This document shows positions 31,913-43,172 of a stretch of 64,000 nucleotides of DNA, piece by piece (the stretch's first letter is position 1; each line of letters begins with the position of its first letter). The notes under the pieces were generated by a model, which saw nothing but the letters and a program-made list of their open reading frames with translations, was not told the origin of the DNA and made no database searches. This DNA is from Isoetes taiwanensis (Eukaryota > Streptophyta > Lycopodiopsida > Isoetales > Isoetaceae). The DNA lies in contig JAJEKV010000002.1 in assembly GCA_021234155.1 (NCBI GenBank), positions 30,677,098 through 30,741,097 of the forward strand, written 5' to 3'. A program made the translations under genes and the position numbers.

Positions 31913-32716
31913 CATGCTAGCGGGAGTGGTCCAGAAGAAAATAACTAAGGCAATGGGGCATTTTGAAAACCAATGGTTGCAAGATATCATGGGGGCAAGG
32001 TATTTTGTACGACCATTAAAGCAAAAGATAAGGGAGATATTTTACAGAAAAGGGCTATCACCTATTTCGGCAAGGCAAATGTCAAAAATAGGTCTCAAAG
32101 CAACTAATGTTAGTTACCAAAAAGGCAGGGATCGGGAGACATCAAAATTAAGCTTCGGGCTACTATTTTTATATCGAAAGGGGAAACGGTAGGAACTAGA
32201 ATAGCGATAACGATTCTCTTAGCAGATCGGAAAAAAAAAGAGATAGCTATAAAGAAGGATATCGGCACGGATCCGAAGATGGTGGGAACCCCCGACTGCA
32301 ATTCCGGCATCGACTCCGGCTTTTGGTCGTTTGCTCTCTTAAATCCGACCTTCAAAAAGCGACCGGTTGGCGGTAGTTGCAGATGGCGATTTCTGATCCA
32401 ATGCTTCTCGGTGAAGTCTGAGATTGCTTCTCATTCTCCTTCGTGGTGATTGTGATTGAGCCCATAACTGCTGTAGATTGGATTGTTCCTGTGCTGAAGG
32501 GAAAATAGGCCTGGATCAATTCCTTTCATTCTTTTCCCTTGGAAATTGCCTTAGTTATTGTTCTGGATCCGGTTGGGTGGAAACTGGATGCCCAATCCCT
32601 TGGTTGTGGAAACCAAGCTAATTGTACTTATCAACATATTGTTCTTTCTTTGTTTTGCCTATACAACTGTGGTTTAAAGCAATTACGTCTTTAAGTTTTT
32701 CCCTTAAAGCGTATCA
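31913..32716 (+). repeat. 3' LTR of the small retroelement
   Basis: Matches the 5' LTR from the word CATGCTAG onward and ends GCGTATCA before ATTGT. The first ~12 bases expected from the 5' LTR are replaced; a purine-rich AACAAGGGA upstream may be the polypurine tract. Confidence 0.82.
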
Positions 32717-32721
32717 ATTGT

Positions 32722-32830
32722 GAATTTGGGTTTGAAGAACATGTTCATGCAACAAGTGGCAGCAAGACGGAATTCCATGTGGCCATGCAACATGCGCAAT
32801 ACTTTATAGAAATGAACGATTGGTGGTTTA
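32722..32830 (+). pseudogene. mudrA: mudrA C-terminal SWIM zinc-finger part
   Basis: One frame reads RTCSCNKWQQDGIPCGHATC, the CxCx(n)CxH SWIM zinc-finger signature near the C-terminus of MULE transposases. Joining across the retroelement places it directly after the FEVLSSKPRIV segment at 29,719, as expected for an interrupted gene. Confidence 0.8.
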
Positions 32831-32872
32831 CGGGTTTCTGGTTTACAGTTTTCTGGTTTACGTTTACATGGA

Positions 32873-33171
32873 AAGGGCATTTCATAAATTCTCATAAAAC
32901 TTAAGGGCATTTCATAAATTTTGATAAAGGCATTTCATAAATTCTCATAAAACTTAAGGCCATTTCATAAATTTTGATAAAATTTAAGGGCATTTCATAA
33001 ATTCTGATAAAACATAAGGGCATCCTGTTGAAGATGAAAAACAATCCTAGATACAAAACAACCCTTACGGGCAATGCAAAACAACCCTTAGGGGCATTTC
33101 ATGAAAAAATGAAAACTTAACGGCATATTGGAAAATAGGTGAAAACATAAGGGCATTTCATAGTTTTTCCC
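32873..33171 (+). repeat. Right MULE end: tandem GGGCATTTCATAAATT repeats and terminal inverted repeat
   Basis: About five copies of a ~30-bp unit (GGGCATTTCATAAATTCT and variants with CATAAAACTTAA) between 32,873 and 33,020, followed by the terminal inverted repeat (33,091-33,171). Subterminal tandem repeats of this kind are common in MULEs. Confidence 0.8.
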
Positions 33172-33751
33172 TTTTAAAAGTCACATATTTTATCAAATAA
33201 TGTTTGGCCACCTATTGTCTTAAAAAAATTTCACTTTTCCACTATAAAAATAAGACATGTCTTATTTAGGTTCGGGATAGGTTTGGATTGTTAATGGAGT
33301 CTTATTTTATTCCGGGGATTTTCCCCCCATAAAATAAATAGTTTTCCACTAGTATTTTAGTGGTGTTATATTTTATGACTACCATGCAATGGAAAAGCAA
33401 GATTCAATTTGTGTGTCTCATTTTAACCCTGAGGCACAAATGGTGTCATATATGGTATATAGCAGTCGTATTTTGCGACTAATGTGGAAAAAGGGCCTGA
33501 GTGTGGAAAAAGGGCCTATATCCTAATAGACTTTTTTGTGACGAGGAGACGCACCTCAATGGCAAATTCGTCACGTCCTCTTCTCCGTGGGCAGTAGGGA
33601 AACAGGCATATGCCTGCTTCATTCACAAAGCCATGCCGCTGCAAAAAATTCCCCGTTTTAATTCCTTTGAATTTTCTCCCTCAACTTGGACGTAATGAAC
33701 TTGGGCTTTTGTCGATGATCAATAATACTTAGGTCACCGCATTGTCGGATT
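33172..33751. promoter_or_regulatory. DEG9 upstream region
   Basis: 580 bp between the MULE end and the DEG9 start codon, presumably holding its promoter and 5' UTR. It contains a 20-bp perfect palindrome, AAATAAGACATGTCTTATTT (33,248-33,267), and two tandem GTGGAAAAAGGGCCT words (about 33,484-33,513). The first part of the duplicate copy (63,206-63,781) is almost identical. No transcription start can be assigned. Confidence 0.5.
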
Positions 33752-36428
33752 ATGAAGAAACCATCACGAAAAAGAACCAGACAACGGAAGCAGGCGAAAA
33801 CAGGGGCAAAAGGTGTGATATTTAAGAAACAAGGAACCCATGATGCTTTGGATTTAGGTGCATTAGCCCATTCTATTGCTTATGAACCTTCAAGCGATTG
33901 TGAGTCTGATGAAACAGAATCCGACGGTTCTTTATCAATAATAGTGCCTTGGCAGAGGGGTTTACAGTGTGTTAGTGGTATGAGGGCAAAGCACACTGGG
34001 GATTGTTCCAGAGGAGGCCCAGCAGACAAAAAAAATCAGAGCTATCAGTTTGTTAAATTATCCAAGTTAGATTCTGGTAATGCTGGATCCAAGCAGGTAA
34101 AAGGGAAAGCAACAACTTCAAAAGCTGATGTTGATGATACTTTGCTAGTCTCTGATGAAGTTCAGAATCTGCCCTACTTGGATGCTGTGGTGAAAGTGTT
34201 TTGTATGCACACAGAGCCGAATTTTTCTCTTCCTTGGCAAAGAAAAAGGCAATTTAGCACCAACAGTACTGGCTTCATTATTGGTGGCCAAAGGGTCCTT
34301 ACAAATGCTCATTCAGTCGAGCACCACACGCAAGTGAAGGTGAAAAGGCGTGGATCTGATATTAAGTATGTGGCCACTGTCCTAGCTATTGGGACAGAAT
34401 GCGATATTGGTAAGCATTTTACTACTGTGGAATTACCAAATAATGCTTTTGCAAGATATTCCTAGTCAGTCCTGGTGGAAGGGGTTCAAATCCTCTTAGG
34501 GTGGACATTTGATTTGTGTGCAGTGCATGACTTAACATCAGCACATGTAAGTAGTAACACAACATCGTTTTTTCCTCTTAGTCTTGTTTTTTTCGTCCAT
34601 TCCTGCTTTCCCATCTTCTTAGCAGAAATTGAATAACATAACCTTGATCGACATATATGTGCAGCAATGCTGACAGTGCATGACAGCTCATTCTGGAAGG
34701 GAATTACTCCTGTAAAGTTTGGTGCATTACCAAGGCTGCAAGATGCTATTACGGTGGTAGGTTATCCGATTGGTGGTGATACAATTTCTGTTACCAGTGG
34801 CGTAGTTTCTCGCATAGAGATCACATCTTATGTGCATGGTGCAACGGAATTATTGGGTGTCCAAGTAAGTTTCAAGGGTAAAAACTATGGAATGCAGATA
34901 AAATTTTTAAATAGCATATAATTTCTCTGGTTTCAGATTGATGCAGCAATTAATGCTGGTAACTCTGGTGGTCCTTCCTTTAACGTCAAAGGTGAATGCA
35001 TTGGCATTGCCTTCCAATCCTTAAAACATGAGGACTGTGAAAATATTGGCTATGTGATACCAACACCTGTTATTTCACATTTCATAACAGACTATGAACG
35101 TGCTGGACATTATACAGGTACATATTTCTGATCATATTCTTACATATTTGCAAAAGGATCAAAGAAGTAAAAGCTTTGACCAGTTGGAATGCTACAGGTT
35201 TTCCCATTTTAGGAATAGAGTGGCAGAAAATGGAGAATCCACATTTAAGAAGAGCTGTTGGTATGAAAGCAAATCAGAAAGGTGTGAGAATAAGGAGAGT
35301 TGAACCAACAGCACCAGTTGCCCGTTTTCTTCAGTCATCAGACATTTTAATGAGTTTTGATGGCAATGACATTGCTAATGATGGAACTGGTGAGAACAGG
35401 CATTTGGGAACTGTTAAAATTCAATTTGGATACAAATGGTAACAATCTCCTTGTTCTGTTTGCTTTACAGTTCCCTTCCGCCATGGTGAACGCATTGGGT
35501 TCACATATCTGGTATCCCAGAAATTTACTGGACAGCATGCTAAAGTAAAAATTTTGCGTGCTGGCAATCAACTGGAATACAACGTAGAGCTTGTAACACC
35601 TAGACGCTTGGTTCCAGCTCACAATAAAGGAAAACCCCCTTCATATTACATTGTTGCTGGCATTGTCTTTACAACAGTCTCAGTTCTTTATTTGAAATCG
35701 GAGGTATGACATACCAAGAGTGAATGTTTCGAAATGCCAGAAGAATGGCAGATGCCTGAATTGAGCAAAGCACATGGTTATTTTTTAGTGCAAAAAAAAT
35801 GAATTTGCAGAGGCATTGTAGCATTCAGAGTATCATTTTTATATAAAATTCTTTCATGAATTCCATATTAGTTTAAATGTTAATTTTACTCTTTTTCCCA
35901 GTATGGAAAGGACTATGACTATGATGCACCAGTAAAGCTTCTGGACAAGCTATTACATCACTTCCCTCAGACTGAGGATGAGCAGCTTGTTGTAATATCC
36001 CAGGTTATACTCAATTCTTTAAGTAAGAAACATTTCTACGACCACCACGCTAAGGATTTTACTACAGGTCTTAGCAGCAGATATAAATATCGGGTATGAG
36101 GACATTGTGAATACTCAGATCACTGGATTTAATCACACCCCTTTAAGGAATCTAAAGCAATTGGCTCAAATGGTTGAGACATGTGAAGATGAGTTCCTGA
36201 GGTTCCATCTGGAATACCAGCAGGTGTTTTTCTCTTCTGTTGTCAATGTGCTTTCAGTATGTTTGGCAAGAAAGATGACCCCGATGTCTACACATGCAGA
36301 GTTGATGGTGCCGTGTAAACCTAACTTGGTTCTATTTGTTGCAGATGATTGTCTTGGAGACGAGGGCTGCAAAGGCAGCAACTCCAGAAATTTTGGCATT
36401 ACATTGCATACCTTCACCCGATGTCTGA
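33752..36428 (+). CDS. DEG9: DEG9-type nuclear DegP/HtrA serine protease, 8 exons, intact
   Basis: Exons: 33,752-34,409; 34,665-34,864; 34,937-35,117; 35,198-35,389; 35,471-35,703; 35,902-36,003; 36,068-36,223; 36,345-36,428. All introns are GT-AG and phases agree, giving 601 aa, close to Arabidopsis DEG9 (about 590). The N-terminus is basic ([16 protein letters not shown]), a likely nuclear/nucleolar signal, then acidic. The protease domain starts near residue 140 ([20 protein letters not shown]) and has the triad His in LTNAHSVEH, Asp in TECDIAM and Ser in [12 protein letters not shown]-like regions follow ([26 protein letters not shown]). It ends HCIPSPDV. DegP-family enzymes degrade damaged or regulatory proteins; plant DEG9 is nucleolar. 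This is the only fully intact gene in the window, and its second copy begins at 63,782. Confidence 0.96.
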
Positions 36429-38134
36429 AGACCTAAAATTTTAAATGTATATTAACATCTATTGAGTGGTTGCTTCCTTGTACAGCATTGGCCTTAACTG
36501 AGATACTTGGTGAACAAGAAGCTCACAATTAAAATCCAGTATGCTATTGTGAGATGACAGGGGCAATATCGATTGAATCAAAGATCATTTCTAAGTCGCT
36601 CTGAAAGTGAATTGGGAGAAGGATGCTGACAAATCCATAGCTTGGAGAGGTTGGTTAAAGCTTCTTGTAACATTGATTGATTTTAGTTCGTTCTGAAAGT
36701 TACCTGTGCTACCTGCTGTTGAAATGAAGAATCGTATTTGGACGAACCATCTCATGTTTGAAATTCAATTGCACATTCAATCCAAGAAAATGGGAGGTAG
36801 CCATGACATTTTTGATACTTCATGTAAAAGATCCTGTTGTAAAGTGCCAGATGTAATAGCAATGAAGTTCCCCAAATCCATTTTGTGCAGTACCCAAGCC
36901 TTAAATTGATCATGGTGTTAGCTGGAATTATGGTTCCAAGCATTAATGATTAATAGTTGCTTTAAAATTTGTCACATTTCTCCAATGTATGTGGTCTATT
37001 GTACAATTTCAATCATATTGTTCTTTGGACTTTGTTGCTAATGCCAATGCTAGTACACAAATGAGGGGTTTAGTTGTTTAAATTGCTCCACTGCTGTCAA
37101 TGCCTTGCAAGGAGGAAGTACCTGGGACGTTAGATTCCCTGGTTCCAAGTTCTGAAAATGGTGTCCTCAATAGCTTGTAAGTATTTGAGAAGTCACTTTA
37201 TGTCTTGGTAATGGTGTGGATTTGATGTGTTTATTTAATCTATTAAGTTGCGGTTTTATGTGTTCCATGAGTTGCTTCATTAGCTTCCAATTATGATCTT
37301 GTCCAAGCTCAAGTGTCTTGCTAAATTGATATGACTTTCTGTTTTGCCCAAATTAGGTGGTTGATGCTGCAATGTTGTGTAGGAAAAATGGACTGGCTTT
37401 ACTTGTTCAAAACGTGCTAAAATATTTCCTCAATTTGAGACAATTGAGTTAACGTTGCAAAGGATGCGACAACGATATCTTGGAACTTCATCCTCCTTGT
37501 ATTGTCTCAAATGAACTTGTTTATTACGTCCTTGTACTAATTATCCGGATCCACGTTAGATTGTGGCGATGGTGGCGTAAAAAGGTGTGGAGTGCCATGG
37601 CCCATTTGGGTTTCAACCTAATAAAGACTTCAACGATCTAGTAGGGAGATTAGGGCCATTAGTAAGTAGATTGCTAGATATCAAGGAATCTGAGGATTTG
37701 GGAGGTTAATGTTATGAATGTATTGTTTTCCTCATTAATACATGATGAATCCCAATTATGAACTAGTAATGAATGCTCGAGGTTCTTGGGCTTTGGCGGA
37801 TGTTTAACCACCCCCAACTTTGTTTTCTTGTATGGTTCTAAAGTATAGGGGCCTGCCATTAGTGCTAGTGCTTAAGAGAGGTTGGAACGGGCAAAACTAT
37901 GATGCCTTATGCTATTCTTTTACAAGAAACAGGTTTTTGGCCTCTTCAATATTTTGCAATGAAGCACTATCTCCACTATATCAGCAAGGTGCATCACATG
38001 GATGACTAGAAATGGAGCCCAGCGTTGATAGGCATAGCTAAGAACTATAAATAATACACTGGAGCAATTACTAAATGAACACACATTTTTAAAATTACAT
38101 AAATAAGAACGTTCGGCTGCATCTCCCAGTTCCG
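36429..38134. other. DEG9 3' region and spacer, no gene seen
   Basis: AT-rich sequence without recognisable domains. The first few hundred bases are probably the DEG9 3' UTR and terminator region, but no polyadenylation signal can be singled out. Confidence 0.5.
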
Positions 38135-38572
38135 CTTGCTTTTCTCTTTTCTTTTTGCCTTTCCCCACTTTTTCATTCTTTTATTTTCCTCTTTCCTCGT
38201 TTCCCTTTTCCACTATCCCATTTCTCTCATTTCCCTTTTTTATTTTCCCCTTCCCCATTTTTCATTTTCTATTTTCCTCTTCCGTTTTCTCCCATTTTCT
38301 GTTTTCCCTTTCCTTTTTCCTTTCTCCCCCTTTTCTCTTTTGTCCTATCCTTTTTCCTTTTTTCGTTTTTCCATTCGCCGTTTCTATTCTATTCTTTTCC
38401 CTTTTTCACTTTCCTCTTCCTTTTTGTTCCCCTCTCATCCCTTATCTATTGTTCCATTATACCCTTATTTTTTCCCTTTTCCCCCTTTTCCCGTTTGCCT
38501 TTCCACACGCTTCCCTTTTTTCCAGTCTCTTTTCTATATTTTTTTTTCCTTCTTTCACGTTTTTTTAGCGCA
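38135..38572 (+). repeat. Polypyrimidine tract of ~440 bp
   Basis: Almost pure T/C (TTTCCC, TTTTCT words) over more than 430 bases on the plus strand. The overlapping long frames rich in Phe, Ser and Pro follow from composition alone. Such tracts can form triplex DNA. Confidence 0.9.
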
Positions 38573-41500
38573 ATAGCCTAACCTTGGGTGTCACTTTATC
38601 TCAAAACCTAAGCTATCCACGTGTCCCAATATATGACTTGGACTAGATTTTAGCCGTTGGATTTTGATCTAAACTAATATTTAAGAAATATGACTAGAAA
38701 ATTGCCCACCGTTGGTGGGCTTTCTATGTGAGTAATACTAATGTGTTGTCTATGTGTATGGGGTACAATCTATACGCCCTTTTGTTGAAACCAGAGCAGT
38801 TTGCAACGTTGAAAAGGCAGTAATTGTATTACAAATACAATCCTAAGTCAGGCAATTGTCTGTTTGAAACCTTGTCTAATATTACAATTCTAGGATGCCA
38901 GCTTGACTTTCTCTCTCGTTGTTACAAATTCACGTCATGCAGGCACATGTTCTGTCGATTCTAAAGTTGCTACCGAGAATTATAATTCACTATGTTTGAA
39001 ACTATCAATATTTTGAATCTCGTCTCCAAGCAGTAGAATTACATCAGCTTGCAAATGGGATTCATAGAGACTAATGCATGTGAATATGTGTCCTTATTGA
39101 GGTATGATTTGGATGGTGAGTCTGGTTCATGCACAATTGGCATTCGGCATGTTGATTGTAAATAAGATTGTAAGTTTGTGTACACATTTTTTAATGATAG
39201 AGTAATTGTTTTTTTATTTTGTGTTAAAACAAATAAATAAATGTGATAAGGAATATTGACAATCCGCACAGTTTTGATTTGTTAATGCTATAAGGCTTCG
39301 ATTTGTTAATGTCCTAAGGCAGTTGTTGATCGTTGCTATGTTGTTTTGGTTATATGTTAAGGATGGCCTAGCCACATTAGGCAAAAAAGAAAAAGGTATG
39401 GTTTGTGCCAAAGAACAAACAGATGGACATAGACAAACATTTTAGCAGTTTATGATGCAAATAAAAGAAGTTTCTTAACTACAAAGTTTGAGATAGAGTG
39501 CCAACATAGTACTCTTAATCAGCCGGCATAAAATGCCAAATTGACTTTAACATCTTCAGAGGTTATCTTATATGTACATGCAATAACTGAAATTTGAATC
39601 CCAAGACAAAATTTCCAACAATGAAATGTTCTCATAAGCATAATTTGTAGCCTGAAAAGTGGCTTGCAATGTAGGTACATAAATATCACTCCTTACAAAC
39701 ACACAGATTAAGCAGGAACAACTAATTCCTGGAAGTGATTTGAAGGCCATGATAGAGGTTCATGGAACAAATTGCAATTTAAAAGCGGTTTATTGAATTA
39801 ATAGCTATGCTACCTCATTGGTTTCTCTTCAAAAAAGGATATAGTTGTGTGGCATTTAAGTATGGTCATGGTTTACATTTGAAAAGCGATATAATGATCT
39901 AGTATTTAAGTATTGTCAAATGGGTTAATACATTATGTTTCACAATAAGGAGTTAAGTTCAGCCATCTTCAAAGCAGTTGCATGTGAATGGATAAAAAAT
40001 ATCGGACTGGCATTAAATATTAGAAATGACAGTTTTGCTTTTTTTTTTCACGCTATATCAAACTCAGGACAGTCATATCCATTGAGTGTATCTCCATCAT
40101 AAAATCCTACATGAAGCTGCTAAGTATTGTTTGTAGACGAAATTGTTCCAGACTAATTTATCGATGCCTTTTTTTATATCCGTACTAATAGAGGAGATGG
40201 TCTACAACCTAAGAAATTTCAAGGCGTGTGGAGCCAACATGCATTAATACCATGGACTCTTATAAAAAGGGTTCTTTGATTATGTGGTTATTTAGAAGGC
40301 CATGGATGAATGATATAATTCTTATAGTGTCAGAGTGGTTGCCAAATCTATGATAGACAGATCTGCCTAATTACTATCCTTTGTTTGTTATTGAAGGAAG
40401 GTTATAATATTTAAATTTTAAAAGTACAATATTGAATTGTTGAGCGAACTGTCAGCGATCAATCTTCATGGGTTGGGATGGACAACTTAATGCACACTTT
40501 GAGTTTGAAACTAAAGAGTGGGGCATCATGTGGTTGCATATAAAAATGGCGCATTTAATGATATAAATAGATATGTTCAAGTCCAATTGTTGATATAATA
40601 AATATCGTTTTCTAAATCAGATCAAAATGTTCAAAATTTTAGGATTCTAAAGAGGAATGGAGCTTTAGAACAATGGTAATTATGGCTGCGTCCACAATTA
40701 CTTGAAAATTTTTAGTAATACTAAAAAAATGCATCATCAGAGTATGAACAGAAAGAACAAAAGTTTAGGCATAGGTATGTTAACTAAAAAATCTAGATAC
40801 AATCTCGGATTCTTGAAATATAGTTATGATAGTGTTTTTGAATATACAAAATAGAAGTTCACGCATAGCTACATTAACTAACAAATTTACGCAGAGCGTT
40901 GGATTGCCAGAATTACCTAGAAATGAATGAGCTGGTCTACAACCGTTTACAACAAATAATCTGCTAAAACTTATATTAGATACAGGGTTAAAAATTTGCT
41001 TGCATTTGTAGCCATCAGCTTACAATCTGCCCAGCCATGTCCCTTATATAAATCGCAACAAAAGGTTGCATGTTGAAGATAAGAACAGTAAAATAATGTG
41101 GAACATTCAACATAAAACAAATTGGGAAGAAACAAATTGACAGAAACAAATTGGGCTTCCAGCGTGTTCAATGTCTTTCAACTTATCCAGATATGCCAGC
41201 ATATAACAGCATTGCTCTGACGTTAGCTGAAGCTGCATTATAGGAAATTATTTCTTCATAACGACTCTACTTTCTTAGAAAAAAGGATATTTTGATCTAT
41301 TTATGGGACGAAGTTTATGCCTCACCCTGCATTTATAATACAAAGATTCAGTGCCATATCTCTAGCTGCCTGCCTTTTTATTTTAACAACATTCTTATTT
41401 ATACAGTGGTCCCTTTGATTCATATGTTGCAAAAAGATGGAGAAATGGCACCTTGATGTAAAATTGGAGTTATGCAATTTATAAACAGAACCAAAAAGAA

Positions 41501-42092
41501 GAATCATATATCAAAATTCAGATGGAGAAAAATTCCACATTGCATATAAATGGGTCTTGAACTGCAATATCCATTGATGCAGATAATTCAGGAACATGAG
41601 ATTATAGACAAAAATGGCTATGATCCAATTGAGAAACATGTTAAACACATTGGTAACTCAAAAGGGATTCACTTGGCTTGTCTTGCTTGAAAGTTGTTGA
41701 AATAGTGGTGCGACTTGCAGTCACCAATGCCACTAAATGCAGACAGGATATCGAGATATCAGAAATAGTAAGTTCCACACTATAATACATGTTTACTTTC
41801 AAACAACAGTAGATATTTTGTACTCTTTCTGATTTTGTTTGCAAAAAACATGTCTGCGTATGGGTTAACAGAGTGAATATATTCTTGTTTCTGAACTACA
41901 GGGAAGTGAGCTTTTACAGAAGGGCAATATTGGGCAAATTATAGATCCGAGATTTGGGCCTTTGTTTAGAAGATGGTGGCAATGCATTGTGTAGAGCCAA
42001 TAGGATCATAAAAGGATTGATTGGGGGAGTTGTGAGGGAGATAAAGGAAGCTTCTAAAATTGAAGCTAAATTACAATATCTAAGTTAGCTAC
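38573..42092. other. AT-rich spacer, no gene seen
   Basis: No domain-bearing frame found. A short stretch near 41,910 (SELLQKGNIGQIIDPRFG on the plus strand) resembles the C-terminal lobe of receptor-like kinases but stops at once, so it may be a tiny relic. Confidence 0.45.
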
Positions 42093-42800
42093 ATGCACGG
42101 CTTGCAGTATTCTATGCCTATGTACATAGTAATCCTTTCCTGGTTGGTACCCAATCCTTTCTTGCTTGCTTTGTCTTTTTTTCCCTCATATATATGGAAT
42201 CATCTCCGCTCGTGTTGTTGCCGGAACTTCGGATTTGTAGATCTGGTTATTGATGGACCTCTGATTCTTCAGGGACCATGTGGCCATATCTTGCCTGTCC
42301 AGTTGATTACTTGGAGAAATCGTGCTTATCTAGCTGCTGGATGGCCTGAGTTTGTCCATTGTAATGGCATCAAAGAGGAGGATATCTTATTTTGTCAACT
42401 GGACAAAGAGCTCAAGACGTCAGTCGTGATTTGCAGACGGGCTGCGGAACATGAATATGTATGTGAAAAGGGTTCTTTGCGAAAAATGATGCCTTTTGAG
42501 CATAAGATTAGGGATCCGGGTAAAAGAAATGCGGATCAACATCAAAAGGTTGTCAAAAGAAAAGCATCTATAATCACGCAAATAAAGGGGGTGCTAGCTC
42601 ACGAAATGCAAATGAGGAGAGATGAGGAAGAGTACCAAGCAAGCACCACGAAGCAAAAAGAATTGTTACGTCGGAAGATGGGGTTTTGGATACTTTGTCA
42701 AAATATCACATTCACAAGCCACACATGGGGCTCTATATTTAAGCTATCTGGACCCGAACATGTGAGAAAACACTTATTAGGTGTTGTAGGGCATTGGTAA
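42093..42800 (+). CDS. B3 DNA-binding-domain protein (235 aa, intronless frame)
   Basis: Residues about 25-115 fit the plant-specific B3 fold: LLALSFFPSYIWNHL (entry strand and helix), FVDLVIDGPLILQGPCGHIL, then LAAGWPEFVHCNGIKEEDIL, which matches the conserved GW-eFv--n-l-eGD motif, and LKTSVVICRR as a last strand. The C-terminal part is basic and helical (KRKASIITQIKGVLAHEMQM). B3 proteins are transcription factors. The first ~20 residues are hydrophobic, unusual for this family, so the true start may be elsewhere or upstream exons may exist. No in-frame stop interrupts it. It could be a solitary gene or a retained exon of a larger one. Confidence 0.6.
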   Translation: MHGLQYSMPMYIVILSWLVPNPFLLALSFFPSYIWNHLRSCCCRNFGFVDLVIDGPLILQGPCGHILPVQLITWRNRAYLAAGWPEFVHCNGIKEEDILFCQLDKELKTSVVICRRAAEHEYVCEKGSLRKMMPFEHKIRDPGKRNADQHQKVVKRKASIITQIKGVLAHEMQMRRDEEEYQASTTKQKELLRRKMGFWILCQNITFTSHTWGSIFKLSGPEHVRKHLLGVVGHW

Positions 42801-42917
42801 TTTGAAAGAAATGAAAAATTTTACTTTCTCATGCCTCAAATGGAAGTATTCCAATTAATGTCATTCTTTATCCAAGTTAAGCAAGAATGCCTTATCTGCT
42901 GCGATCTGAAGGCCCGG

Positions 42918-43172
42918 CGGAGCGGAGTTTGAGCCCTGTCCTCCTCCTCCGATGTGGCAATTAGAAGTCGGGGCTTTTTTGATGGCAAGACATTCATAAA
43001 TTTGTAATTAATGCATTGTACGAAAATAAATTCTGATTTTTTGCCAGCTGGATTCCTAATTCATCTCCGGCACACAGCCCAATTTTTGGAATTTTCGGAG
43101 AAGGTCTAGGTCAAAGGGTTAGCATTAGAGCGGTTAGGGGCAGCCCGTTGGGGCAATCGGCGGCACCCTAAC
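42918..43172 (-). repeat. Inverted single fragment of the 1.1-kb repeat
   Basis: The reverse complement of the unit junction region (compare 5,220-5,420), including the landmark CATTGTACGAAAATAAATTC. It shows that the repeat family also occurs as dispersed fragments. Confidence 0.88.

Larger units (their letters stand above)
29715..32721 (+). mobile_element. Small non-autonomous LTR retroelement carrying enzyme-gene pieces
   Basis: A ~3.0-kb element with 5' LTR 29,720-30,527, PBS at 30,530-30,542, a 1.39-kb interior without gag or pol, and 3' LTR from about 31,913 to 32,716. The target duplication ATTGT is at 29,715-29,719 and 32,717-32,721. The LTR starts TGATA and ends TATCA. The interior holds rearranged starch-branching-enzyme pieces and an array of short hairpins. 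Lacking its own enzymes, it must have been moved in trans. It sits in the MULE transposase and recurs at 59,774-62,758. Confidence 0.9.
27462..33171 (+). mobile_element. MULE (Mutator-like) DNA transposon, interrupted by an LTR element
   Basis: Terminal inverted repeats of about 80 bp lie at 27,462-27,542 and 33,091-33,171 (outer end GGGAAAAACT; the inner ends agree through CATGAAATGCCCC versus CACGAAATGCCCC). Between them is a mudrA-type transposase gene on the plus strand, split by the insertion at 29,720-32,716. No 9-bp target duplication is recognisable. The same structure is at about 57,534-63,205 in the second block copy. Confidence 0.85.

Noticed and set aside
38136-38576. Two ~140-residue frames rich in Phe, Ser and Pro
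   Set aside because: Composition effect of the polypyrimidine tract.
41880-41960. Receptor-like kinase exon
   Set aside because: Only about 18 residues of similarity (LLQKGNIGQIIDPRFG), then stops.
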